The notes under the pieces were generated by a model. The model made no database searches and was not told the DNA's origin. It saw only the letters and a program-made list of their open reading frames with translations. Source: Sphaeroforma sirkka (taxonomy: Eukaryota; Opisthokonta; Ichthyosporea; Ichthyophonida). Taken from it: a stretch of 22,422 nt of DNA. Within the stretch, counting starts at the first letter, position 1. The number at the start of each line of letters is the position of its first letter. Below, one piece after another: positions 1 to 9,207 of this stretch. Position numbers and translations under genes: made by a program. The stretch covers positions 1-22,422 of the forward strand of contig LUCW03001824.1 of NCBI GenBank assembly GCA_001586965.3, read 5' to 3'.

Positions 1-1345
1 ACACTGAAAAGCGTTGACCTTCGAGATGATCCCGGAAGTGTATGTGGAGACCATAGCAAGGCCAATAATTCCTTCATGGGTGTTGCGTAATTGCGCTGTG
101 CTGCGTTGAGGGTCTTGCTGAAGAACATTAGGTATTGCTTCTTCCCTTCTATGGTACTGGAACAATGCACCTCCAATACCGTAGTCGCTTGCATCCGTTT
201 CGAGTTGTAAAGGTACTTCGTCGACGGAAATTTCAACACTACTGCCTCAACTATGGCTTGCTTCATGGCATCCCAAAGCTTGCTGGTGTCTCTGTTCACC
301 TGTCTCAATGATTTCCTTAGGCTTCAGTCTTACAAATTCCCAGGTGGGGCAACTACCTCTGCAAAGTTTGGTAGGTGCTCGTGAAGAAAGTTGGCTAATC
401 CCAAGGCCGATGCAATGTCTTTGTACTTCTTCGGGGTTGGCCAGTCAATGAGCTTGGCCTGCTTTTCATGGCAAATATCAATTCCGGCCTTCGATACTCG
501 CTTCCTAGGATCATGACTTCTTTGACTGCAAAATGACATTTTGAAGGGTTTAGCTTGAAACTGTGGTACGTCAGCCGCCGAATGACCTCTTTCACTACTC
601 GTACGTGTTCCTCGTAGTCATCTGTTGCTATTACGATGTCGTCCAGGTAGTGGTGTGCCGGAAGTCCTTGCAATATCACACTCAGTGTACGCTGAAACTG
701 CTGCGTCAGTGTGTGAAGTCCAAATGGCGCTGATGTAAAGGAATACTGGCTTTTGCCATGTGTGAAACTGAATAGATACTGAGAATCAGGGTGAATTGGG
801 GAGTCGATGGTACGCTGCGGTTAGATCCAATGTCGTGTAATATCTCTTCCCTTTGATGTTACCAATGATGTCGTTGATACGGGGAATAATGAACTGATCC
901 GCCGGTATTAATGCATTCACCGCTCTGAGGTCCAAACACACTCGCACTTTCTTTAGTTCTCCAGATTGAGTATACTCTGGCACGGCGAGCAGGGTAAGTT
1001 GACGGGAAGTGGCTGTATCCCTTTGAACTATGACCAAATCTTGAATCCACTTCTGCACCTGTCTATCTACCCATGGTATCCATTTGTCTGCTACAAAGTT
1101 CCTTACTGCCTTCCGCATCCTTGCAGCTTGATCTGGTGTCACTGGCAATCTAACTTCGCCTCCTTCCAGTCTGCACCTGTCCTTTTCTCGAATACCGTCA
1201 TTGTCCCTCAGTTCCTTGTCTAGTTCCAGGCGAACACCGGTTTCCTCGGTCAAATCTGGTGGTCGTCTCAGCGGTATTGGTTCCAATAGTTTGTCTAGCT
1301 CCGTTGGATCTATGGGTGAGAATGGCGATTGAAGGCCTCCCACGT
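1..1345 (-). pseudogene. A-left pol fragment: reverse transcriptase and start of RNase H, frameshifted
   Basis: The minus strand encodes the RT of a Ty3/Gypsy element followed by the N-terminal part of RNase H. Visible landmarks are the region upstream of RT shared with B2 (around 1343-1200), the first catalytic block with YYTTLDLTAAYHRLP (about 840-790), the catalytic YLDD box at 649-638, the linker WPTPKKYKDIASALGLAN (about 450-395), and the RNase H start TDASDYG near 200-180. The reading frame is broken near 1345 (extra G), 786 (extra C in a C run), 510 (missing G) and 345, with further small differences from A-right towards position 1. RNase H is truncated by the window edge. The family is certain; this copy would not make an active enzyme as written. 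Confidence 0.9.
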
Positions 1346-1746
1346 ATAGCCCCTAAGCCAGGCATAAGATCCTGGCCTACGATCGCGTCGATAGCCGGTG
1401 GTAGATTCATTAGCTCGAAAGACTGTTCTGTGAGCTCTAGACCATATCGTACTGGAGTTTGTACGGTTGAGCCTATTCGCCGTGTACGAAGACTACGATC
1501 AGCTAGGTATATATAGGATCCCTCCGGAGCCGACTTAATTTGCAATCCCCAATCGTGTGCGGATGTCGAATCAATGCAACTTCTGTTTGCCCCAGAATCC
1601 ACTAACGCCCTGCATGTCTTACCGTTAATCAGGATGGATATGAATACTCGATTGTCCATTGAAAGTAATGGATCTTTGATCGATAGTATCACAGGTGTGC
1701 TAGACGGGAAAACTAAAGTTGCATCTACATCCGACACCCTTACGTC
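1346..1746 (-). pseudogene. A-left retropepsin-type aspartic protease
   Basis: This segment follows the gag stop in the same frame (TAG at 1749-1747, then GAC GTA AGG GTG TCG). It has the aspartic protease signature LVDSGANRSCI, in which the Asp is catalytic, and a second hydrophobic block AIDAIVGQDLMPGLG that matches the ILG/IVG region of retropepsins. The frame is intact through the protease and breaks only at about 1345, where an extra base separates it from the RT. There is no credible own ATG: the first in-frame candidate is a GTG at 1737, so translation probably arrives by readthrough from gag. Its role would be cleavage of the Gag-Pol polyprotein. The left copy is in better shape here than A-right, which has a one-base deletion inside the protease. 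Confidence 0.88.
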
Positions 1747-1749
1747 CTA
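1747..1749 (-). other. Gag-Pol junction stop codon (TAG), probable readthrough site, A-left
   Basis: The gag frame ends ...SDQE-TAG and continues in the same frame as DVRVSD into protease. The same TAG is present in A-right, and family B has TGA at the equivalent place followed by EVRVSE. In-frame conservation across the stop supports suppression rather than frameshifting; this is inference from sequence only. Confidence 0.7.
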
Positions 1750-3030
1750 TTCCTGATCGCTGCCTATGGTTTCCCACGTTGCATCCTCTTCTAACTCACC
1801 CTGTTCGATTTCGTCTGGGTGTGCCAGTATGGAAGCAATGTGTGTGTCTGTAGGCGTGGTCTCCTCCTGCTCCGTTTGCTGGTCGTCCGAGTCTGTTAGA
1901 GCCGTAATGGTGTTGACCGCGGGCAAACTCTTATCGAAGGATACGCCTTGCTTAAATCCTCGGCCCGAGCTGGATGTGAATCCAACCCTTTTGTTCGACT
2001 GGTAGTGCTTGCAGGATGATATATGCCTGAAACTGGGTGGGGCACCCGCTCTGCACGCGTAACACGTGGTGGTCGTAGACGTGCTTGTGCGTTGTGTGCT
2101 GCCTCCTCCTGTATTCGTATTCAAATTACGATCTCGTTGTTGGGCTGGAAACTGTCTACGCCTATCCCCCACATTCATCTGTGTCCGTACCCGTTGTCTG
2201 AGGATGGCATCGGTTTCTTGTATGTCTGGATTTAAAATGCGGAGAAGGTCTTCAGTCTCCAGGTGGTCCCAACCTATGTGGTGTTGTAGCGTGCGTTCAT
2301 ACGTCATATTACCTGTCAGGTCCTCGAGGGCCTGTATGAGGCAGTGATTAAGCAACCGCTTAGGAAAGTCCTTGCCCTTATCTGCTCGCTCCCAGGCTCT
2401 CTTGTGAACTTCCACAATCTTGTTCAAATGTTCCCTGGCTGACTCTACACCCTTGGTGCGGGGATTACCCTTCGCCAACTTCTTAAAGGTAGGGTCTACG
2501 GTGGCCTTGCTCTCATGTTGACAGATTTGGTCTATGACCTGTTCCGCCGGATATACCCTCAGCTCATTATGGTTGTCACGGAGATAGTCAATTGTGGCCT
2601 TTGCTGCCTTAAAATGTATGAGTACCTTATAGAACCAACGTACCATCCACGACTCATCTAGTCCTGAGACATGGGCGTTCTTCAGTGCCTCTTCTAGCGC
2701 CCCTCGTGTGTCTCTATCGGCTGTGCTGCTTAATTGATAACGGTCTAAAGGCCAATCGGGCCATGTCCGTGGCTCCGGAGCTCTGTTCTTCCTGATAGCT
2801 TCCAATTGAGTATTCAACGCTCCTTTCAGTGTATCGATCGTGGACGTTAGTAATGTACATCTTGGGACATCGTAGTTTCCTGTGCTCGACAAAGTTCATC
2901 CACAAAGAAAGATATCTTCCCTTCGAGGCGTTGACACATGGCTCGGCGATGCTCGTTCCACTGCGCTGGTGTCATGATCGGCTCTCTCGCCTGTTCGTCT
3001 TTGTGCGGTCGTTTTCTGCTGCCATGAACA

Positions 3031-3108
3031 TTACCGTCGTCGACATCACTAGACTTGCGCTTACCGTCGTCGACGTCACTATACTTGCGCTTACCGTCGT
3101 CAACGTAA
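3031..3108 (-). repeat. 30-bp coding tandem repeat in A-left gag
   Basis: Just under three units of 30 bases encode repeated VDDGKRK(Y/S)SD. Because the unit is a multiple of three it keeps frame, and it adds alternating Asp-Asp and Lys-Arg-Lys clusters. The same array is in A-right at 18501-18578. The basic clusters resemble simple nuclear-localisation patches, but this is only a resemblance. Confidence 0.85.
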
Positions 3109-3956
3109 CTAGCCTTGCGCATATCCTGTATCGATCGCGCGAAGTCTCGGTGCTGTCGGCTGAGTTCCCATCGTCTACGTAGTTGTTTTCGTTCGGCTTC
3201 CCTACGATAATCCCCATGTGGGTCGCTCAAATATTGCTCTAGCTGTCGGCCCCTGATTTCGTCAGAGTTTTGCTGACGAGTGCCCGTGGCCCACCCTGAC
3301 ATATTTCTATGCCGTTGGACTTGTCGCTCATCCCCGTTGCCTGCGAGGGAATCCTGACTTGCACTGGTAAAACTCCCCGATCGAGTTCGCTTTCGAGGTG
3401 AAATCTCGTTCAGGTGCTCGGTGAAAAGGCTGCCATGAATGCGGTCTATCACCCGCTGAATGAATGCCCGAAGTACCTCGGACATTGGCTACCCTGTGTC
3501 GCTCAGCTGCTGGTTCAGCAGACTTTGAACGACTAGTATGCCTAATCACAAATTGCACCTCACTGTCTTCTGGATCTGCTCTCCCTCTTGCCGATAAGCG
3601 AGACCCGTGCCCCAACTGATGTCGCCTGCTTGCTGCCTGGCCCACGTCTTGGTCTGTCTGTTCATATCGCGGTTGTTCATCTCTTCGACGCGATGCTACT
3701 GTCTGGCGCGAAGAAGCTGTGCCTCCTTGGTGGGTCTGCTCGAAATCTGACAAAGATCTCTGGGTTGCTTTGCCGTCGCGACGAGTGCGTCGAGGGCTAC
3801 GGGGTGCTGGACGCATAGGCATCTTGATGTTAAGACTTCGATGTATGGCTTTGTGTTGTTGATGAATAGTTGGTCCAGATTGAAGGAGTGTCGGCTATTA
3901 TATAATAGTTGACTTCAGCCATTTGTGTTACACACTTTCTTCCGCCGTTCTCCTCT

Positions 3957-3966
3957 CGTGATACCA
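3957..3966 (-). other. Primer binding site of A-left
   Basis: On the minus strand this reads TGGTATCACG, followed by AGAGGAGAACGG. TGG is the complement of a tRNA CCA end, and TGGTATCA is the usual form of many Ty3 and Ty1 primer sites that pair with initiator-Met-like tRNAs. It lies just downstream of the LTR and about 135 bases before gag. The same site is in A-right. Confidence 0.72.
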
Positions 3967-4608
3967 AAATAGCTAATTATCATTGAATCATGTTGATGTC
4001 TACAAGGTCTGCTTGCGGGTCCCCGAAAACTCGTTGCGCTCGAATACACCTTGCTCCTTAATGATTGCTAATCATTTTGTTTGGGTTGGTTTTGTTAATG
4101 AGTACTCGTTTTGCTCTCCTTTGCTCTGCCTATAGGAGTAATTAAGAGTTGCTGATAGACTCGAAGCGTGTTCAATGATCAACCGCCTGTCGTGTTCTAG
4201 CGTTCTGAATGCTCCTTTAATCCAACCTTCGGACCACTGTACTCCAACATCAATCAAATCCGAGAGGCCTGCAGCCAGGAAGTTCAGGTCAAGGTTCCCA
4301 AGAATAACCTTGAAGCCCAAGGTAGTTACATCGGTTATGAAGTTGGAAAACCAAAAACAAATTCCTTATTCAAACCAACTTGAGTGTACTTGCACGATGC
4401 CTGATAAGTGCTGTCTACTTTTGCATGTACTATTTCTTCTGTTCCTTGCAAGAGTCCGCTGCATCTTGACGATTCGCCTTATACGTCGGTGATAACGTTC
4501 TCGTTTCCTTAGTTTTCACCAACAATCATACAACCGTACCAGGCTATGTTGGTCCTACGGCTGATTCACTTACGTTGACTTCCTTTCTCTCTAGAATGGA
4601 AATTTAAG

Positions 4609-4640
<32 letters not shown>
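4609..4640. repeat. (TA)n microsatellite
   Basis: About 32 bases of alternating TA with one G interruption, directly upstream of the tRNA-like sequence. The inverted counterpart is 16975-17005. Confidence 0.95.
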
Positions 4641-4651
4641 CGAAAATGTAT

Positions 4652-4722
4652 TATGTCTTGTAACATCGGTAAATATGTCTTCTAGTTGTGTGTTGGTCGT
4701 GGGTTCGATACCCCCCGTGATA
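4652..4722 (+). tRNA. Degenerate tRNA-like sequence inside the A LTR
   Basis: About 71 bases resemble a decayed tRNA in antisense to the element. At the 3' side are a T-arm with the Pol III B-box GGTTCGATACC (4702-4712), T stem GTGGG/CCCCC with one mismatch, acceptor strand CGTGATA (4716-4722), then eight T residues (4723-4730) as in a Pol III terminator. The D-loop-like CATCGGTA (4664-4671) is at the right distance, but the 5' acceptor strand pairs only partly and the anticodon stem is poor. Counting back, the anticodon would be AGT (Thr), which is weak. It is probably a tRNA pseudogene or tRNA-derived element, not a working tRNA. Confidence 0.35.
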
Positions 4723-5406
4723 TTTTTTTTCCTATGCTTTCGTGACCATCGAAGTTCGCGCATGCAACGATGGCGAACATTCGACTCGAGATATTTTCGA
4801 AAAATCGATCTTCTAACCATGCCAGTCTTTTCGTCTAGCCAATTGATTACCAAAACTTGCTCCCGTAGTTGATATTTGTTGAAAATACGAGTTGAAATCG
4901 CATTTTTTCTGTCTCAGTTTCTCCCAAACTGTGCCTAGCTCCTCTTCTGCATTGCTACCTGTCTCACGCGCGCTTAATTCACACGTTTCCATTCTACGTC
5001 GCCTGACACTGTCGATTCTACATTGCTACCTGCTTTTCTTGATCACCTCTATCTGCCCTTTGTCGTCGCTGTACTCGCCCACACCTATGAAAATCTGCCA
5101 TATCGACCTTCTCTACGCCAAATTACGTTCTTCTATACCCCTAACTGCGATACTGCATCATGTTCGTGTTGTGTGGATTGACTAGGCCAGTCAAAACATT
5201 GTTCAAACGTCCTATGACTGCTAATTAGTCAGAGGGAGGCCTTGATTGTCAACGACGGCCTGAAAAGTCGCATTGGAATTGAAGTATCTGGATTTTCGGA
5301 CCGAAGATGGATTAAAAAAAATCAAAAGAAGAATGAATGGTTGTTGGGAAATGGTCGGATGACTAATTAATCTATAAAAATTTAGAAAAAAAAAATGCTA
5401 AAAATT

Positions 5407-5527
5407 GCATATATTACTAATCACTCCAATTTGCTCTAGATTTAAAATAATTTTTAAAAATATGCATAAAATATAAAATATATATATATATATAAATCAC
5501 GCAAGTGTATCAAACCGAGCAAAACGG

Positions 5528-5562
<35 letters not shown>

Positions 5563-5605
5563 TATTTTTTTAATATAAAAATTAGTAGCATATCGACCGG
5601 ATGGT

Positions 5606-5649
<44 letters not shown>

Positions 5650-5826
5650 AAAAAAAAGAAGAAGAAATAAAATGCTCATCAGCTAAATAAAATGGGCACC
5701 TGTTAATTTCTGCATATATTACTAATCACTCCAATTTGCTCTAGATTTATAATAATAATAAAATCTGCATGATGTATATATATATATATGAAAATCACGC
5801 AAACGTATCAAACCGAGCAAAATGGA
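5407..5826. repeat. Duplicated AT-rich block with (TA)n runs in A-left LTR
   Basis: Two blocks recur with a period of about 300 bases. A segment with ACTAATCACTCCAATTTGCT is at 5407-5447 and 5712-5752; a segment with GTATCAAACCGAGCAAAA is at 5495-5528 and 5793-5826. Between and beside them lie (TA)n runs at 5479-5493, 5527-5562, 5609-5644 and 5775-5789. A small hairpin CGACCGGATGGTCG sits between them. This looks like an internal duplication of the LTR, mirrored in A-right. Confidence 0.85.
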
Positions 5827-5850
5827 AGGTGGGGATTTCTTTTCACTTAT

Positions 5851-6009
5851 CTGTGCTCGGAAGACTTTGCTCCTGTCGTAGTTTGCAAGCTCCTTTCGGC
5901 TATCCGGTTCTGAGGGAGATCAACTCCCCTGTGCTCGGAAGACTTTGCTCCTGTCTGTCGTACTTTACAAGCTCCTTTCAGCTACCCGGTTCTGAGGGAG
6001 ATCAACTCC
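5851..6009. repeat. 78-bp tandem repeat, two units, in A-left LTR
   Basis: Unit one is 5851-5928 and unit two 5929-6009, both starting CTGTGCTCGGAAGACTTTGC and ending GAGGGAGATCAACTCC. They differ by a few substitutions, and unit two has four extra bases (TCTG) not present in the A-right copy. Function is not visible; repeated LTR segments often act as enhancers, which is inference only. Confidence 0.9.
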
Positions 6010-6279
6010 TGTAATTCGTCAATAAAATGAACTTCTCCGTCCACTATTATCCTCGAGATAAAATCGAATAATACACCTAAAGTAACTAGTCGTAAAAAAT
6101 GTAGTAAACACATCAAAATACGATACTAAAACCTACTGAGTCTCCCTGAGGCTCAGTGCTGTGTATTTATTCTTATATTTGATTGTCTACGTGGTCTACA
6201 AATAATTCACCTCGTGTGAATTAATTGTAAATTAATTCTAACTTCACACTGATAGTGGTTTAAGGGGACTTTTACCACA

Positions 6280-6375
6280 CTTTACCATATCGCATATACC
6301 AGGAGAGTCAAATGTGCTCCCGGACATGTTAAGTAGAGTACACGAGGGACAGCGGAGCAGGACGAACTCGAAATA
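6280..6375 (+). pseudogene. B1 RNase H C-terminal remnant
   Basis: The first bases after the A-left LTR encode FTISHIPGESNVLPDMLSRVHEG, the usual C-terminal RNase H ending of Ty3/Gypsy pol, including the conserved Asp of PDMLSR. The catalytic DASDYG and TDHKAL parts are missing. One G is missing near 6350 relative to B2, shifting the frame before the next domain. Confidence 0.88.
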
Positions 6376-6800
6376 ATGTATACCGACGGCTGGCAGTTAT
6401 TCCCTAGTTACTTTGAACAAGCGCAACAACACTTTGGACCGAATGACATAGATGTATTTGCGGACCCAACCAACGCTCAGCTTCCTCGGTTCTGGACGAA
6501 GGAAATATGGGGAAGGAGCGTTTGCCCACGACTGGTCGATAGTCGATGGATGGATGAACCCGCCTTGGGGACAGATACACAGGATGTTACGCAAGATACG
6601 AGCCGACGGCGCACGGGCCACAGTATGTCTACCATGGGTACCAAGAGCACCATGGTTCGACCTGTTCAAGCAGTTATTATTACAGACAGAACCGGTGCTG
6701 ATTGCACCACGGACACACACACGTTCCTCAAGTACGCTAAGTACGCATGTGTGGAAGACACCATGGGGTCATACCGTAGTAGCACGGGTGGGTCCTCCCA
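6376..6800 (+). pseudogene. B1 Dam-like (adenine methyltransferase-like) domain of pol
   Basis: This block lies between RNase H and integrase. Its order is FEQAQQHFGPNDIDVFADP, NAQLPRFWTK, GAFAHDWSIVDGWMNPPWG (NPPW at 6557-6568), ATVCLPWVPRAPWFDLF and GHTVVARVG. The series D-V-D/F-A, N-A-x-x-P-R-F, D-W, N-P-P-(Y/F/W), hydrophobic-P-x-W-x-x-x-x-W-F is that of the phage-type Dam family and of the methyltransferase-like domain described in DIRS elements. An extra base near 6507 splits it: the first part is in one frame, the NPPW part in the frame that continues into integrase. In B1 the NPPW-to-integrase stretch is one open frame, unlike B2. The activity is not proven; the domain could have lost catalysis. 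Confidence 0.65.
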
Positions 6801-7915
6801 ATGGATTCAAACTGGACCCGCTGTTTTCACAGCGACTTGGTTTTGCAGAACCAAAGCATACAAAATATGTCATGTGCTTAGACACAGCGCGAGAAATCTC
6901 AGTGGCACTGGCAGATGCAGAGGGTCAACCGGCGTTTGCACAAGCGAGTCCGGCGGAGAAACAGCGTCGTACGCAACTCACGCAAGCGCAACACGAACAA
7001 GGACATCATGGGGCGGCGGACACAGTCCAACAACTTCGTCAGAACGGTCACGTTTGGCCAGGGGCACTTGAGTTAGCCACAGCAGTTAAGCGGCAATGTG
7101 GCACATGTTTGGGACAGGACACACTTCGTAAAGGTTTCCACCCGATGATTAGCATCGATGCACGCTACCCGTGGGACCATATTCAAGTGGACTACATCCC
7201 GATGCCACTGGAGTCCAGACGCAAGAACAATTATATTCTTCACGTCTTAGACATCGCCACAGGCTATTCTATCCTTCGAGCCACACCGGACAGAGACAAA
7301 GGAAACCACGACACAGACACTCATAGAGATTTTTGGCGAACATGGTTTCCCCGTAAAATCAAACAGACATGGGGAAGGGAGTTCACCAACAAGTTAGTGG
7401 AGCTTCTGGTCCAGGAAGTGGGGATGCTACATAAGGTGTCTCCACCATATCGACCCCAAGTGCTGGGCGCGGCAGAACGACGTCACAAGGGAGAGATTAG
7501 ACGTTCTATTCGACAATGCTGTGAGGCAGTTCCCCTTCGATGGGACGAACGCCTTCCGTTTACGATGCTATACCAGAACCTTCGGATATCCCGTCGCCAT
7601 AAGAGTGCACCGTTTAGCGTGTACTTTGGCCGCCGCCATGTTCCGTTCGCCGATTTCACGGACGAGTTACCGGATTCTCAGCCGATGACGAATGACACCT
7701 GGGCACAACGATTAGACCAGTTACAGGACACTATATTGCCGACCCTCCACCACATTACCAAGAAGTATACAGGCAAGCTTACGACGACATTTGACCGCCT
7801 GCATGCTCACGACTTGGTACATTTCGACGAAGGAGATGTGGTTATGGTACGATCAGAAGGCCGAACAACGAAGGCTATGCGGCCATTGTTTGGACCATAT
7901 GTAGTCAAAAGCTAG
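6801..7915 (+). pseudogene. B1 integrase, open but with an altered catalytic core
   Basis: In frame with the preceding NPPW block (open from 6452 to 7915), this encodes a retroviral-type integrase. The zinc-binding N-terminus has H-x3-H/H (HEQGHH, 6992-7009) and CGTC (7097-7108). The core has IQVDYIP (first Asp at 7190-7192) and GAAER (Glu at 7475-7477). The second catalytic Asp, present in B2 as TDMGKEF, is missing: a one-base loss and a one-base gain near 7360-7378 compensate each other and turn the local reading into TWGREF. A GPY-type module (PLFGPYVV) is at the end, where an extra A causes a premature TAG at 7913-7915. The enzyme would insert cDNA into the genome; this copy is probably inactive as written. 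Confidence 0.88.
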
Positions 7916-8250
7916 ACACGGCCAACGCTACGAGTTAGCGAACAAGGATGGTTCCGCCCCACCAGAATTCAAGACCAAACCGGTACGGGTGGAACTCCTC
8001 CGTTTAGTGCATAGACGCACAGACCCACCAATTAACGAAGACTTATGGACCGAAGGAGGGGTGGAGTTTCGCCATATTATCACACATCGTACGAATGATG
8101 AGACGGGGGAATTAGAATACCTGGTGAGATGGCGAGAAGGCGAACCAACGTGGGAAACAGCAGAAGCTTTTGATGATGCCAACGATATCGCGGCCTACCA
8201 CAAAGCTTCGCAGACACGGACACGTAAGCGCCAACGTGCACAAGTTCTAA
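7916..8250 (+). pseudogene. B1 integrase tail with chromodomain, frameshifted from the core
   Basis: After the frameshift the coding sequence resumes with RHGQRYELANKDG and continues to a chromodomain at about 8064-8205: VEFRHIITHRTNDETG, then ELEYLVRWREGEPTWE and DDANDIAAYHK. The YLVRW and TWE motifs and the trailing helix are the chromodomain pattern, which in chromoviruses binds modified histone H3 and directs integration. A basic KRQR segment follows. In B2 a stop comes soon after KRQRAQV; in B1 an extra T removes it and the frame runs into the repeat tail. Confidence 0.85.
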
Positions 8251-8285
8251 TACTTTATCTTCAATATAACTTTGTTCTCGGATAT

Positions 8286-8760
8286 CGAGCTCAAGCTCTG
8301 GAGCATAAACCAGCAAAACCAGCAACTCTAGCTCCCTGAGTATAAACCAGCCACTCGAGCTCTTGAGTATAAAAAAAGCAGCGACTCTAGCTCCCGAGTA
8401 TAAACCAGCAAACCAGCAACTAGGCACAGTATAAACCAGCCTCTCGAGCTCTTGAGTATAAAAAGCAGCGAGGGAAGCTCCCTGAGTATAAAGCAGCAAC
8501 TCTAGCTCCCGAGTATAAACCAGCCTCTCGAGCTCTTGAGTATAAAAAAGAAGCGACTCTCAGCTCCCTGAGTATAAACCAGCCTCTCGAGCTCTTGAGT
8601 ATAAAACAGCACTCTAGACTCTAGTGGGGGAGTATAAAACACAGCCACTCGAGCTCGCGAGAATAAACGGTTGGCACACTCGAGCTCGCGAGGGAAAATC
8701 GTCAGCGGCTCAAGCTCGCGAGGTTAAATGAGCCAGATGTTGCTTCGGAGTATAACACAG
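8286..8760 (+). repeat. TATA-bearing tandem repeat array in B1 3' tail
   Basis: About sixteen degenerate units of roughly 28-34 bases. The core alternates CTCTAGCTCCCGAGTATAAA and CTCGAGCTCTTGAGTATAAA, usually followed by CCAGC. About eleven units hold GTATAAA. The CTC...GAG parts make each unit partly self-complementary. B2 has a shorter version (15046-15292), so copy number changes between copies. No coding capacity is supported. Confidence 0.9.
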
Positions 8761-8962
8761 CGAAATCAATCAAACAACTCCTTGGGCATTGTTTTGAAAC
8801 AGCGGGTTAATGGTTTGCACGGTTTCTGCCACACTGGCAGTTTTTCTCCGACACAAATACAGTCCTATATTGTACTTGCCAAACTCCTATATGCTGACAC
8901 AGATGAACAGTAGCTTCAAGAATTCAAACACGACGGGTCGCTCGAGACGTACACATCGGGTC
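8761..8962. other. Non-coding stretch between the two B1 repeat arrays
   Basis: I see no gene or recognisable site here. The first 40 bases match the B2 tail (GCGAAATCAATCAAAC, TCCTTGGGCATTG); beyond that B2 is interrupted by A-right, so there is no second copy for comparison. Confidence 0.6.
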
Positions 8963-9130
8963 CTCTAGCTCTCTGAGGTAAAATGCCAGCACAATGCTCT
9001 AGCTAGCTCTCTGAGGATAAATGCCAGCACAATGCTCTAGCTCTCGAGGATAAATGCCAGCACAATGCTCTAGCTCTCGAGGATAAATGCCAGCACAATG
9101 CTCTAGCTCTCGAGGATAATGCCAGCCAGC
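8963..9130 (+). repeat. 33-bp tandem repeat array, about five units
   Basis: Five copies of CTCTAGCTCTCGAGGATAAA followed by TGCCAGCACAATG; two central units are identical and the outer ones differ by small insertions or deletions. The unit is clearly related to that of the upstream array (CTCTAGCTC..GAG.ATAAA..CCAGC) but is far more homogeneous, which suggests more recent expansion. Confidence 0.92.
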
Positions 9131-9198
9131 ACATAAGGTACTATGCTATTCTTATCATCTCTGAAACTGGCACACTGCTTTGTTCAGTGCTTCAGTTT

Positions 9199-9206
9199 GG
9201 GGGGGG
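9199..9206 (+). other. Possible polypurine tract of element B
   Basis: Eight consecutive G residues lie just before TTGTGGTCAG. A purine run immediately 5' of an LTR starting with TG is where plus-strand priming occurs. The run is short and the LTR is not confirmed, so this is tentative. Confidence 0.4.
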
Positions 9207-9207
9207 T

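Larger units (their letters stand above)
1747..3822 (-). pseudogene. A-left gag, with two frameshifts
   Basis: The structural gene of element A starts at an ATG at 3822-3820 (MPMRPAP...) about 135 bases downstream of the primer binding site. The N-terminal part is Arg-rich and probably disordered. The middle has a three-unit acidic/basic repeat (VDDGKRK). The C-terminal two-thirds aligns with B2 gag through EPRTWPDWPLDRYQL, LDESWMVRWFYKVL, ATVDPTFKKLAKG and MTYERTLQHH. Near the C-terminus is a zinc-knuckle-like CYACRAGAPPSFRHISSC (C-x2-C-x9-H-x3-C). Relative to A-right the frame breaks near 3395 (extra base) and near 2878 (one G missing from a G run). Its role would be particle formation and RNA packaging. 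Confidence 0.85.
1..6279 (-). mobile_element. Element A-left: Ty3/Gypsy-type LTR retrotransposon, 3' end outside the window
   Basis: Reading on the minus strand from 6279, the order is a long LTR (6279 to about 3967), a primer binding site (3966-3957), gag (3822-1747), protease, RT and the start of RNase H, cut by the window edge at position 1. The whole stretch is a near-identical inverted copy of 15330-21614. The 5' terminus is set by TGTGGTAAAAG (complement of 6279-6269); directly outside it the sequence becomes B-element RNase H that matches B2 from 13043. Target-site duplication cannot be checked because the other end is missing. Coding frames are interrupted by several one-base indels, so this copy is non-autonomous as written. 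Confidence 0.9.
3967..6279 (-). repeat. 5' LTR of element A-left (about 2.3 kb)
   Basis: Starts TGTGGTAAAAG at 6279 on the minus strand and ends just before the primer binding site; the exact inner end is not fixed (a TTCA lies about 17 bases before the TGG). No protein gene is supported: short open frames are present but show no family features. It contains an imperfect 78-bp tandem pair, several (TA)n runs, a duplicated AT-rich block, an antisense tRNA-like sequence and, near the outer end, a short palindrome GAATTAATTTACAATTAATTC. This length is large for a Ty3/Gypsy LTR. The assignment rests on the terminus and the PBS, since no second LTR of A is in the window. Confidence 0.65.
6280..9207 (+). 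mobile_element. Element B1: 3' part of a chromodomain Ty3/Gypsy retrotransposon
   Basis: From 6280 the sequence matches B2 from 13043 almost base for base through the integrase and chromodomain, then continues into a tandem-repeat tail. Its 5' part is absent because A-left is inserted within RNase H. The tail runs to a G-run at 9199-9206 that could be the polypurine tract, followed by TGTGGTCAG as a possible LTR start. B1 and B2 therefore appear to be joined head to tail, perhaps sharing one LTR. Confidence 0.8.

Noticed and set aside
1766..2347. Several plus-strand open frames of 70-93 codons across A-left gag
   Set aside because: They are shadows of gag read on the opposite strand; the same shadows recur in A-right.
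4892..5185. A 97-codon open frame on the plus strand in A-left, with an identical frame at 16426-16719 on the minus strand
   Set aside because: It is identical only because the LTRs are copies. It shows no domain, lies antisense to the element in LTR sequence, and has a low-complexity composition.
8286..9130. CRISPR-like array
   Set aside because: The units are contiguous and degenerate with no unique spacers, and the context is a eukaryotic retrotransposon tail.
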